In this document: positions 1 through 6,389 of the stretch, piece after piece
Layout: every line of letters starts with the position of its first letter
Numbering within the stretch: the stretch's first letter is position 1
Origin: Oscillospiraceae bacterium
Lineage (GTDB): Bacteria > Bacillota_A > Clostridia > Oscillospirales > Ruminococcaceae
Reading direction: 5' to 3'
DNA length: 11,697 nucleotides
NCBI GenBank assembly: GCA_900766795.1
Contig: CAAFWX010000078.1
Coordinates: 1-11,697 of the forward strand
Notes under the pieces: model-generated
Seen by the model: the letters and a program-made list of their open reading frames with translations, nothing else
Told to the model about the DNA's origin: nothing
The model's database searches: none
Program-made: the position numbers and the translations under genes

Positions 1-1854
1 ACAGGCTATAAGACAAACGTTGTCACCTTCGCAGACGTATACTATCAGACCAAGAGAACCCCCTCGGGCGCAACCTCGACCCTCGGCGGCGTAAATCCCC
101 GTCAGGTGGGCTACGGCGTCAAGATGAACACCACCACCCCAAACATGTCGCAGTCGGGCTTCACCTACTCCGACAGCATCTACGACATGGCGCTTGACGG
201 CGAGGGCTTCTTCCAGCTGATGGACGGCGCAGGAAACAAGCTCTACACAAGAGCCGGCGTGTTCAACATCGACGAGGAGGGCTACCTCGTAAACTCCAAC
301 GGCTATCACGTTCTCGGTATCTCGGGCGACACCGACGGTCAGCCCGCAGGCAGCGAAATCATCAGAATTACCCTGCCCGAAACTCAGGCAAACGCTTCCA
401 GCGCGACCAAGATGATAAACGGAACAAACGTTACCCTTTCCGTTTCTGCGCCCTCTGATATCACCGATATGTCCGTTACCTTCCAGCACAGCGAATACCC
501 CTATGCTACATACGCAAACGGCATTCTTAACATCTTCTTCAACACCGAGGCGCAGTACGGCTCTGCTGCTGATTTCCAGGCGGCAATCAAGACCGCAATT
601 GACGCGGGCGGAATCACCCTCCCCGACGACGTGGAGCTTAATTTCGACTTTGAAACCGTTCCCGTAAATGCCGACGCAGAAATCGCAAGCAACAGAATCG
701 AGTCGTGGCAGTCCATCACAAACGTGGCTTCGGGCGAGGTTTACGCGGAATATACCTATACCGACCCCGTGGACGGAACAACCTCCACCAAGTCCGCGCA
801 GATAGGCTTCAAGGGTGCAAACGATGACCTCAACGGCGCAAAAATCACCCTTACCTACGGCAGCCCCGAGTCAGTAAAATACACCCCCGCTTCGGGAAGC
901 ACCCCTGCTTCGTGGGCTATCTCGGTTACAAAGGACTCCACCGCGACATCTATCACAAAGCTTATCAATGAGGCAATCGAGAACGCCCCCTCTATTCCGA
1001 AGCTCACCATCACAAGCTTCGTACTGCCCTCAGATGAAACCAACCGCAAGGCGGCGCTTACCGCGCTCGGAAGCTCCTCGGGCGCAGTTGTTGACATGAA
1101 GTGCGGTCTGTCCGATGTCGGGCTTGAGATTTCGGCGACAGAAGCCGGCGCTTTTGCAAACGACTATAAGATTACCTTCGCATACTCCGCAAGCTACGGC
1201 AAGACAAAGGCAGTCTGGGACGAGGACAATCTCACCATCACCATCTGCAACGACACCACCCTTGCCGACATTCAGGAAGCGGTTCGCACCGCGGCAAACG
1301 GAAACTCCCAGAAGGACCTGAAAATCGTTTCTTTCACTGGTCTTACCGATATGAACCCTGCACAGAGAAAGGAAATGTTCAGCGCAAATCCCTCGCTTTC
1401 TCTCGGCGGCGGTAAGGACAGCTTCTTCACAGAGGTTGCAAAGTCCCTCTCAAACTTCAACCTGACAGACGGCAGAACAGGCAGCGCACAGAGCTACAAG
1501 GACCTTGAGAATGTCACCATCCAGACGGACGGTACAATTATCGGAATCCACTCTGTATTCGGATACATGACCCTTGGCCGTGTTGACATTGCGACCTTCG
1601 ACAACCCCAACGGTCTGTCGGCAGTCGGCGGCACCTGCTTCGCGGAAACCGTGGCTTCGGGCGAAGCAAAGGTCTGCATCGCAGGCTCTGAGGGCGCAGG
1701 CGAGGTTGTATCGGGCGCGCTGGAAATGTCCAACGTTGACCTTTCTCAGGAGTTCACCGACATGATTACCACCCAGAGAGGCTATCAGGCAAACTCCAGA
1801 GTTATCACCACCTCGGACACCATGCTTGAGGAGCTGCTTAACCTCAAGAGATAA
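1..1854 (+). CDS. flgE: Flagellar hook protein FlgE (5' partial)
   Basis: FlgE polymerises outside the cell into the curved hook joining rod and filament; it is exported by the apparatus encoded downstream. The frame is open from the first base, so the start lies upstream; by comparison with the family about 30-35 residues (the N-terminal rod/hook helix) are missing. The window begins at the conserved TGYK segment, followed by the FlgE-type core with MALDGEGFF and YTRAG. The C-terminus has the classic hook/rod ending: SNVDLSQEFTDMITTQRGYQ, then a helix ending LLNLKR and the TAA at 1852-1854. Between the core halves lies a long inserted region of three related modules (about nt 430-1344), which makes this hook protein longer than the roughly 400-residue enteric one (617 codons are visible here). 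It has four cysteines, unusual for an external flagellar protein. It is the first gene seen of the operon; flgD would be expected just upstream. Identification is firm. Confidence 0.95.
   Translation, partial: TGYKTNVVTFADVYYQTKRTPSGATSTLGGVNPRQVGYGVKMNTTTPNMSQSGFTYSDSIYDMALDGEGFFQLMDGAGNKLYTRAGVFNIDEEGYLVNSNGYHVLGISGDTDGQPAGSEIIRITLPETQANASSATKMINGTNVTLSVSAPSDITDMSVTFQHSEYPYATYANGILNIFFNTEAQYGSAADFQAAIKTAIDAGGITLPDDVELNFDFETVPVNADAEIASNRIESWQSITNVASGEVYAEYTYTDPVDGTTSTKSAQIGFKGANDDLNGAKITLTYGSPESVKYTPASGSTPASWAISVTKDSTATSITKLINEAIENAPSIPKLTITSFVLPSDETNRKAALTALGSSSGAVVDMKCGLSDVGLEISATEAGAFANDYKITFAYSASYGKTKAVWDEDNLTITICNDTTLADIQEAVRTAANGNSQKDLKIVSFTGLTDMNPAQRKEMFSANPSLSLGGGKDSFFTEVAKSLSNFNLTDGRTGSAQSYKDLENVTIQTDGTIIGIHSVFGYMTLGRVDIATFDNPNGLSAVGGTCFAETVASGEAKVCIAGSEGAGEVVSGALEMSNVDLSQEFTDMITTQRGYQANSRVITTSDTMLEELLNLKR
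430..1344 (+). repeat. Three diverged repeat modules inside FlgE
   Basis: Three protein modules of about 75 residues follow one another at roughly nt 430-651, 796-1029 and 1117-1344. Each has a beta-type opening with a small-residue turn, then a segment of the form (S/K)(V/I)T(F/L)xxx (MSVTF, AKITL, YKITF), then a second strand (ILNIFF, WAISVT, LTITIC), then a helix with a D/S-I/F-xxA-I/V pattern (ADFQAAIKTAI, TSITKLINEAI, ADIQEAVRTAA), then a closing strand (VELNFDF, LTITSF, LKIVSF). The similarity is at protein level and was aligned by eye. The pattern resembles the inserted IN-type motifs known in flagellin and hook-family proteins. They probably form surface-exposed domains of the hook subunit. 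Confidence 0.65.
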
Positions 1855-1905
1855 TCCGCAGCCCACCGGCTTAATCGGCGCTGCATAAAGCAATAATCCC
1901 GGCTC

Positions 1906-1929
1906 TCCGCGGGGGGAAGCCTCCGCGGA
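1906..1929 (+). other. GC-rich hairpin between flgE and swrD
   Basis: A ten-base-pair stem (1906-1915 with 1920-1929, one G-U pair) closes a GAAG loop. No run of T follows, so it does not look like an intrinsic terminator. It lies in the 105-nt gap after flgE and ends about 20 nt before the swrD Shine-Dalgarno. It could mark an mRNA end or processing point that protects the flgE message, which is needed in higher amounts than its neighbours. The role is inferred. Confidence 0.5.
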
Positions 1930-1949
1930 AATGAGCCTGATATGGTTTT

Positions 1950-1955
1950 AAGGAG
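1950..1955 (+). promoter_or_regulatory. Shine-Dalgarno deciding the swrD start
   Basis: AAGGAG sits 4 nt before the ATG at 1960. An in-frame ATG at 1942 is upstream of this site and has no Shine-Dalgarno of its own, so 1960 is the better start. The protein then begins MVFLTKLDGK, matching the family's usual N-terminus. Confidence 0.75.
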
Positions 1956-1959
1956 AATT

Positions 1960-2181
1960 ATGGTATTTCTTACAAAGCTCGACGGAAAACAGTTCATGCT
2001 CAACGAGCAGATGATAGAGTCCGTCACCGAAACTCCGGACACGGTTATTGTGCTGTCCAACGGTCACAGCTATATCGTGCGGGAGAGTATGCGCGAGCTG
2101 CATGAAAAAATCACGGAATATAACAGACTGCGCCGCCGCTCCGCTCAGAGAAAGCGGACGGAGAGCGAGTCTTTGACATAA
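1960..2181 (+). CDS. swrD: SwrD/FlbD flagellar motor accessory protein
   Basis: This is a small (73 aa) FlbD-family protein. In Bacillus subtilis, SwrD (formerly YlzI) raises motor power and is needed for swarming; its mechanism is not well known. The sequence has the family pattern: an N-terminal strand with LTKLDGKQFMLN, then a central TPDTVIVLSNGHSYIVRES, then a helix. The last 20 residues are very basic (RLRRRSAQRKR) and look disordered, extending the usual core. The start at 1960 was chosen over 1942 for the reason given at the ribosome-binding site. The position straight after flgE is the standard place in Firmicutes, and here it directly precedes motA, consistent with a job at the stator. 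No signal peptide or membrane segment is seen. Confidence 0.9.
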   Translation: MVFLTKLDGKQFMLNEQMIESVTETPDTVIVLSNGHSYIVRESMRELHEKITEYNRLRRRSAQRKRTESESLT

Positions 2182-2237
2182 CGCTCCGCAGTTTTTGCGG
2201 GCAGGGATTTGAAAAAATCTTTCAGTAAACAAAAAGT

Positions 2238-2243
2238 GAGGGG
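2238..2243 (+). promoter_or_regulatory. Shine-Dalgarno for UUG-started motA
   Basis: GAGGGG lies 7 nt before the TTG at 2251, supporting TTG as the true start. The resulting N-terminus (MNFSLIIGWV) runs straight into the first MotA membrane segment, as in homologues. No better in-frame ATG precedes the first membrane helix; the next, at codon 11, would cut it in half. Confidence 0.75.
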
Positions 2244-2250
2244 TTAAGTT

Positions 2251-3021
2251 TTGAATTTTTCGCTTATTATTGGTTGGGTCATGGCATTTGGCCTGATTAT
2301 CTTCGGTATCCTTTCCTCGGGTTCAATAAACTCGTTTCTGGACCCGTCCTCCTTCGCAATCACTTTCGGCGGCGCTTTGGCGTGCCTTATCGCGTCCTAT
2401 CCGCTGAGCTACCTCAAGGGCGTGCCCAAGAAGTTTGTGATGGCACTGTTCCCGAAGAAGTATTCCCCGCAGAAGTACATCTCCGACATCGTAGAGTATG
2501 CGCAGATTGCAAGAACAAGAGGTCTGCTGGCGCTCGAAGAAAGCGCAAACCAGTGCGCCGACCCCTTCATGAAGTCCGCGCTAATGCTTATCGTTGACGC
2601 GAACGAGCCGGAAAAGGTTCGCGCAATGCTGGACGACTCCATCGGCTTCATGGTTCAGCGCCACGAGCTGGGACGTGCGTTCTTTGAGAGAGGCGTGGGT
2701 CTGTTCCCCGCATTCGGTATGCTGGGTACGCTGGTTGGTCTTATCAACATGCTTGCTTCCATGAACGAAAGCCCCGACGGTCTGGCTGTTGGTATGGCGC
2801 AGGCGCTTATCACGACGTTCTACGGCTCGCTTTTCGCGAACGTAATCTTCGCCCCGCTGGGTATGTCGCTGCAAAATTCCCACGAGGACGAGTTGCTTTG
2901 TATGCAGATTATCGAGGAGGGAGTGCTCGCCATAGCGGCAGGTTCAAATCCCAGATATATCCAGGAAAAGCTTGAGTTTATGCTTCCCAAGAGCTCCATC
3001 AAGCATGAAGGCAAATCATGA
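2251..3021 (+). CDS. motA: Flagellar stator protein MotA
   Basis: MotA is the membrane half of the ion-driven stator (a MotA5MotB2 complex) that turns the rotor. The 256-residue length is normal. Four membrane segments are visible at about residues 4-21, 34-53, 148-168 and 183-203, with the large cytoplasmic loop between the second and third. The loop has TRGLLALEE (residues 89-98), which includes the charged residues R90 and E97 of the family that face the FliG rotor ring. The third helix has FPAFGMLGTLVGL with P153 at the conserved proline, and the fourth begins ALITTFYGSLFANV, both MotA signatures. It starts with TTG, with GAGGGG 7 nt upstream. It lies 69 nt after swrD and 120 nt before motB, an unusually wide gap for a motAB pair. 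Whether it uses protons or sodium cannot be told. Confidence 0.95.
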   Translation: MNFSLIIGWVMAFGLIIFGILSSGSINSFLDPSSFAITFGGALACLIASYPLSYLKGVPKKFVMALFPKKYSPQKYISDIVEYAQIARTRGLLALEESANQCADPFMKSALMLIVDANEPEKVRAMLDDSIGFMVQRHELGRAFFERGVGLFPAFGMLGTLVGLINMLASMNESPDGLAVGMAQALITTFYGSLFANVIFAPLGMSLQNSHEDELLCMQIIEEGVLAIAAGSNPRYIQEKLEFMLPKSSIKHEGKS

Positions 3022-3055
3022 TAACGTTTACATGCTAAAAGAGTAAAAAAAGTAT

Positions 3056-3084
3056 TTGCAATTTTTACAGATTTATGGTACAAT
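3056..3084 (+). promoter_or_regulatory. Sigma-A type promoter with extended -10, before motB
   Basis: TTGCAA (3056-3061) and TACAAT (3079-3084) are separated by exactly 17 bp. A TG at 3076-3077, one base before the -10, makes it an extended -10 element. The flanks are AT-rich, including an A-run just upstream of the -35, in an otherwise GC-rich operon. Transcription would start near 3091, giving a leader of about 50 nt to the motB start at 3142. It would drive motB, fliM, fliY and cheY independently of the main operon promoter. Confidence 0.75.
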
Positions 3085-3085
3085 A

Positions 3086-3102
3086 GAATATCAACGAATA
3101 TC
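3086..3102 (+). repeat. Direct repeat GAATATC x2, 10-bp period, at the start point
   Basis: GAATATC occurs at 3086-3092 and again at 3096-3102, exactly one helical turn apart, just downstream of the -10 and over the expected start point. Same-face repeats of this kind can bind a regulator, but no known binding site is recognised. Confidence 0.4.
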
Positions 3103-3141
3103 TGCAAATGACGAAACATCTTTTGAAGGGAGGAATGCGCG

Positions 3142-4131
3142 GTGGCGAAGCTTCAGAAAAAGCCTAAGGAAGACCATAGCAATGACTGGCTGAGTACATA
3201 TTCGGACATGGTTACGCTGCTGCTGACATTCTTTGTTATGCTTTATGCCTCCTCGTCGCTTGACGAGCAGAAGTGGCAGTTTATCTATCAGGCATTCCAG
3301 TCCCACGGTAAGTATCTTAACGAGTATGTCGACAGCCCCGACCCTGTTGCGGACGAGGGCGACGGCGTCACCAACGACGACCCCGAAACCTCGGGCGGCG
3401 ACGGCGAGCTGCCCCAGAGCTTCGACACGCTCTATATGTATCTCGTCAACTTTATCAGCGAGAACAACCTTGAGCAGTCGGTGTCTGTCGAGCAGGGCGT
3501 GGCGCACATCACTCTGCGCTTTGACGACAGCGTGTTCTTTGACCCGAACAGCGCCGAGCTTAAGGCGGAGGGACGCGAGATTATCAACGGAATCTCCCCC
3601 GGACTTAAAGCGGTGTCCAATGCGATTCTGACCTGCACCGTCAGCGGTCACACTGCCGCGGGCATTTCCCCCGTGAACGACTGGTCGCTTTCTGCGGGGC
3701 GCGCTGTCAGCGTTGTTAATTACATGGAGTACCGCACGGTGCTTCCCACCGAAAAGTTCAGGGTAAAGGGCTGCGGCCCCAACGAGCCGATTGCGGACAA
3801 CGACACAGCCGAGGGGCGCGCGAAAAACCGCCGCGTGGAGATGATGTTCGTCAAGAACGAAGCAGACTTCACGAACCCCGAGGTGCTTATGGATATCCTC
3901 GGCACCGACTTCGGTCTGACCACCGACAAGTTCGACCCCGACGCGACGAAGGCGGACGACGCTGACAAGCTGCCGCCCGATTCCGCGCAGTCCATCATCA
4001 ACTCCATCAACGACAAATTCCCGAGCGGCGATTCTGTCACATCGGGCTATGCCGGCCCCGTCATTGGCGGCTTTGAAAGCTTCTTCTATGACGTGGCTGC
4101 GGATGCCTCCGACGCGGAGGACTCCGAATAA
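3142..4131 (+). CDS. motB: Flagellar stator protein MotB, atypical OmpA domain
   Basis: MotB pairs with MotA, carries the ion-binding Asp and anchors the stator to peptidoglycan. The protein has 329 residues, longer than the usual ~260. In order: a basic N-terminus; W16LSTYSDMVTLLLTFFVMLY with D22 as the ion-binding Asp; an amphipathic plug-like helix (about 40-60); an acidic linker (64-90); the OmpA-like domain (about 120-238); and an extra acidic tail (240-329). The domain has FDPNSAEL, GHTA, the SAGRA motif with R187, and the closing NRRVE. The Asp normally following GHT is Ala172, so one of the two residues that bind diaminopimelate in OmpA is missing, while the Arg 15 residues on is present. 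The GTG start has AAGGGAGG 8 nt before it; the ATG at 3135 is out of frame. fliM follows after 34 nt. No fliL is present. Confidence 0.92.
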   Translation: MAKLQKKPKEDHSNDWLSTYSDMVTLLLTFFVMLYASSSLDEQKWQFIYQAFQSHGKYLNEYVDSPDPVADEGDGVTNDDPETSGGDGELPQSFDTLYMYLVNFISENNLEQSVSVEQGVAHITLRFDDSVFFDPNSAELKAEGREIINGISPGLKAVSNAILTCTVSGHTAAGISPVNDWSLSAGRAVSVVNYMEYRTVLPTEKFRVKGCGPNEPIADNDTAEGRAKNRRVEMMFVKNEADFTNPEVLMDILGTDFGLTTDKFDPDATKADDADKLPPDSAQSIINSINDKFPSGDSVTSGYAGPVIGGFESFFYDVAADASDAEDSE

Positions 4132-4152
4132 AAGCACAATTCACTTCCAAAA

Positions 4153-4158
4153 GGGGGG
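4153..4158 (+). promoter_or_regulatory. Shine-Dalgarno deciding the fliM start
   Basis: GGGGGG, preceded by an A-run, lies 7 nt before the ATG at 4166. The open frame reaches back into motB (to an ATG at 4049), but only the 4166 start has a binding site and gives the conserved MADVLTQAQID N-terminus. Confidence 0.8.
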
Positions 4159-4165
4159 ATACTTC

Positions 4166-5155
4166 ATGGCTGATGTTCTGACGCAAGCACAAATCGACGA
4201 GATGCTTAAAAACGTGGCGATGGGCGCAGCGCCGGTTGTCACGCAGGAAGAAAAGGCCAAGATAAAGGAATATGATTTCCGTGCCCCGAAAAAGTTTACC
4301 AGAGAGCAGATAAAGGTTCTGGACAGTATCTTCGAGAACTATGCCAGACTTCTGTCCTCTTATCTTACGGGACTTCTCAGACTGTATTGCAGCGTAACGC
4401 TCGTGACCATCGAGGAGCAGCGATACAGCGAGTTCAACAACGCGCTTCCCGACTATGTTATGATGGGCATGGTTGATATGGGCATTCTGAACGACGAGGT
4501 GAGCGAAACCAACGTCATCGTTCAGGTGTCGAACGCCATCACCTACACCATGATAGACAGGCTTCTGGGCGGAAAGGGTGAATACCGCGATGTAAACCGC
4601 GACTTCACCGAAATCGAAATCACCATCATGACAGACGTCATGGCGAATTTCGCAGAAATGCTGAAAGAGCCGTGGATGACTCATATAGAGCTTGAACCGA
4701 AACTTATCGGAATCGAAACCAACTCCCGTGTGGTTCAGACGATAGGCCACGAGGACACGGTTATCATCGTAGCGCTCGAGGTGGAGATAAACGGGCTTAA
4801 GTCCATTATCTCGGTGTGCATACCTGCGATAAACCTTGATGAAATCATGGGCAAGTTCATCCCGAGATACACCGGCTCAAGGCGCAAGACTGACGCCGCC
4901 CGCGAGCAGGAGCGCCGCGACAGCATTATGTCGGGAATAAGCGTAACCGACCTCGAAATCAAGGCGATTCTCGGCGAGATTAACCTTGACTTGTACGAGG
5001 TTCTGACTCTTCAGGTGAACGACGTTATCCCGCTCAACAAGCCGATAACCTCCAACATCACCATCAAAGTCGGCGAGAATGTCTGGTGCGACGGCAAGCT
5101 TGGAACCTACAACAACAAGAAAGCGGTCATGATTGATAATTTTATTGAGAATTGA
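4166..5155 (+). CDS. fliM: Flagellar motor switch protein FliM
   Basis: FliM sits in the cytoplasmic C-ring, binds phosphorylated CheY and passes the signal to FliG to reverse rotation. At 329 residues its length is typical. The N-terminal peptide LTQAQIDEML (residues 5-14) matches the family's CheY-P binding motif. The middle CheC-like domain (about 40-230) includes the GGKG loop at 135-138, the GGxG motif that contacts FliG. The C-terminal SpoA domain (about 255-327) includes LGEINLDLYEVLTLQVNDVI and ends NFIEN. The CheC-like domain lacks phosphatase motifs, as expected for FliM. The 4166 start removes an artificial extension into motB. The stop at 5153-5155 overlaps the Shine-Dalgarno of fliY, suggesting translational coupling of the two switch proteins. 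Confidence 0.96.
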   Translation: MADVLTQAQIDEMLKNVAMGAAPVVTQEEKAKIKEYDFRAPKKFTREQIKVLDSIFENYARLLSSYLTGLLRLYCSVTLVTIEEQRYSEFNNALPDYVMMGMVDMGILNDEVSETNVIVQVSNAITYTMIDRLLGGKGEYRDVNRDFTEIEITIMTDVMANFAEMLKEPWMTHIELEPKLIGIETNSRVVQTIGHEDTVIIVALEVEINGLKSIISVCIPAINLDEIMGKFIPRYTGSRRKTDAAREQERRDSIMSGISVTDLEIKAILGEINLDLYEVLTLQVNDVIPLNKPITSNITIKVGENVWCDGKLGTYNNKKAVMIDNFIEN

Positions 5156-5168
5156 GGTATAACTTCTG

Positions 5169-6350
5169 ATGTCTAACGAAATGGATAATGTTGAGTTCAG
5201 TTCATATGAAATAGACGCGGTCGGAGAGATTCTGAACATCAGTATGGGCTCTGCGGCTACGGCGGTTTCCGAGCTTCTCAACGCAAAGGTCTGGATAACG
5301 ACACCTCAGGTGAATATCGTTAAGGTTTCGGAGCTCAACTACGACAACCTTGAGCCTGCGATTTGCGTCAAAATCGTTTACGTTGCGGGAATCACGGGTC
5401 TGAACATGATGGTTCTCAGACAAGACGACGTTCAGCTGATTCTGAATCAGCTCCTCGGAAACCCGCTGGTAATCTCTCCGGACTTTGAGTTCGACGAGCT
5501 GAATATAAGCGCCGTGAGCGAGGTCATGAACCAGATGATGGGCGCCTCCGCGACCGCGCTGTCCGACCTTCTCGGAGTTCCGGTTGACATCTCAACGCCT
5601 ACACCCTACATAATCGAGGAAACAAAGTTCGGCGACCTTTGCGAGATGTCCCCCGATGAAACGGTGGTTGCTGTCACATTTAAGCTTACTGTTGACGGCG
5701 TTATGAACAGCGAGTTCATGTCCGTTATGTCGATTGAGCTGGCAAAGACCCTCTCGGGCAAGATGATTGACAAGTTCCATGTGGACGAGGCTCAGATGGA
5801 AGCTGACGCAGCTCCTGCGGCTCCCGCTCCCGCACCGGCTCCTTCTCCCGCGCAGCCTGCGGGTGCCGCTGTTATGCCGCAGCAGCCTGCTCCGATGCCT
5901 GCGCAGCCGATGCCCCAAATGCCGCAGCAGCCGATGTACCAGCAGCCGATGATGCCGCAGGGCTACGGCTATCCGAATCAGTATGCGGCATACGGTGCTT
6001 ATCCGCCGCCCGCTCCGCCCGTAAACATTCAGAACGCGCAGCTTCACCAGTTCGACACGATGGATTTCGGGCTTCCCTCCGACCAGCAGGATAACCTCAA
6101 GCTGCTTATGGGCGTTCCGCTGGAAATCAGCGTTGAGCTGGGCACAGCCAAGCGCAAGGTCAAGGACATCCTCGAGTTCACTCAGGGCACGATAATCGAG
6201 CTTGAGCGTCAGGCGGGAGCTCCCGTTGATGTTGTGGTGAACGGAAACCTCATTGCCCGCGGCGACGTGGTTGTTATCGACGACAACTTTGCCGTGAGAA
6301 TCACCGAGATAATAAAGTCCAAGTTTATGGACAGTCTTGGTAAGGAATAA
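5169..6350 (+). CDS. fliY: Flagellar switch protein / CheY-P phosphatase FliY
   Basis: FliY is the Gram-positive form of FliN: a C-ring protein that also dephosphorylates CheY. The 393-residue protein has a CheC-like domain (about 12-205), a linker (213-285) and a C-terminal FliN/SpoA domain (about 300-389, with VPLEISVELGTAKR and NGNLIARGDVVVID). The first phosphatase site is complete: D16-x3-E20-x2-N23, then P46. In the second, E118 and N121 are present but the leading Asp is Ser114, also the case in B. subtilis FliY as I recall it. The B. subtilis protein starts with a FliM-like CheY-P binding peptide; here the N-terminus is short and lacks it. The linker is Ala/Pro- then Met/Pro/Gln-rich. 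The ATG at 5169 has GAGG at 5154-5157, overlapping the fliM stop, with 11-nt spacing. Confidence 0.94.
   Translation: MSNEMDNVEFSSYEIDAVGEILNISMGSAATAVSELLNAKVWITTPQVNIVKVSELNYDNLEPAICVKIVYVAGITGLNMMVLRQDDVQLILNQLLGNPLVISPDFEFDELNISAVSEVMNQMMGASATALSDLLGVPVDISTPTPYIIEETKFGDLCEMSPDETVVAVTFKLTVDGVMNSEFMSVMSIELAKTLSGKMIDKFHVDEAQMEADAAPAAPAPAPAPSPAQPAGAAVMPQQPAPMPAQPMPQMPQQPMYQQPMMPQGYGYPNQYAAYGAYPPPAPPVNIQNAQLHQFDTMDFGLPSDQQDNLKLLMGVPLEISVELGTAKRKVKDILEFTQGTIIELERQAGAPVDVVVNGNLIARGDVVVIDDNFAVRITEIIKSKFMDSLGKE
5874..5960 (+). repeat. Met/Pro/Gln-rich imperfect tandem repeat in the FliY linker
   Basis: This stretch encodes residues 236-264 as imperfect copies of MPxQP/MPQQP, written with repeated ccg-cag-cag-ccg-atg codons. 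It continues an Ala/Pro stretch from about residue 213 and is followed by a Tyr/Gly/Pro segment to about 285. It is probably a flexible tether between the phosphatase and switch domains. Repeats like this can change copy number by slippage. Confidence 0.7.
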
Positions 6351-6383
6351 GAAAATCAAACCTCATAAACTTCAAATAAACTT

Positions 6384-6389
6384 AAGGAG
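6384..6389 (+). promoter_or_regulatory. Shine-Dalgarno deciding the cheY start
   Basis: AAGGAG lies 7 nt before the ATG at 6397. An in-frame ATG at 6337, inside fliY, would add 20 residues not found in CheY proteins and has no such site. The strong site and the AT-rich 46-nt gap suggest efficient translation of cheY. Confidence 0.8.

Larger units (their letters stand above)
3054..3109 (+). repeat. Inverted repeat ATTTGCA/TGCAAAT around the promoter
   Basis: ATTTGCA (3054-3060) overlaps the -35, and its exact reverse complement TGCAAAT (3103-3109) lies about 20 bp past the -10. The centre-to-centre distance is 49 bp. It could be a pair of operator half-sites, but seven bases in AT-rich DNA can match by chance. 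Confidence 0.35.

Noticed and set aside
1858..1884. Imperfect hairpin just after the flgE stop (GCAGC with GCTGC plus 3 bp inside)
   Set aside because: The stem is interrupted and short, with no T-run after it.
2186..2219. Two small hairpins between swrD and motA (2186-2200 and 2206-2219), the second with a GAAA loop and a few T after it
   Set aside because: Each stem is only 5 bp and the second is A/T-rich; too weak to call a terminator.
2209..2237. TTGAAA as a possible -35 before motA
   Set aside because: At 17 bp spacing the -10 position reads AAAAGT, not a usable -10.
3091..4137. A 348-codon open frame on the - strand across motB, and similar long ones opposite fliR, fliY and flhA
   Set aside because: They lie opposite clear genes, match no family I recognise and follow from the C/G-rich third codon positions, which suppress stops on the other strand.
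5041..5048. GCCGATAA, an exact match to the -10 of motility sigma factor (SigD/FliA) promoters
   Set aside because: It lies inside fliM (codons for NKPIT), and no TAAA-like -35 stands 14-16 bp upstream.
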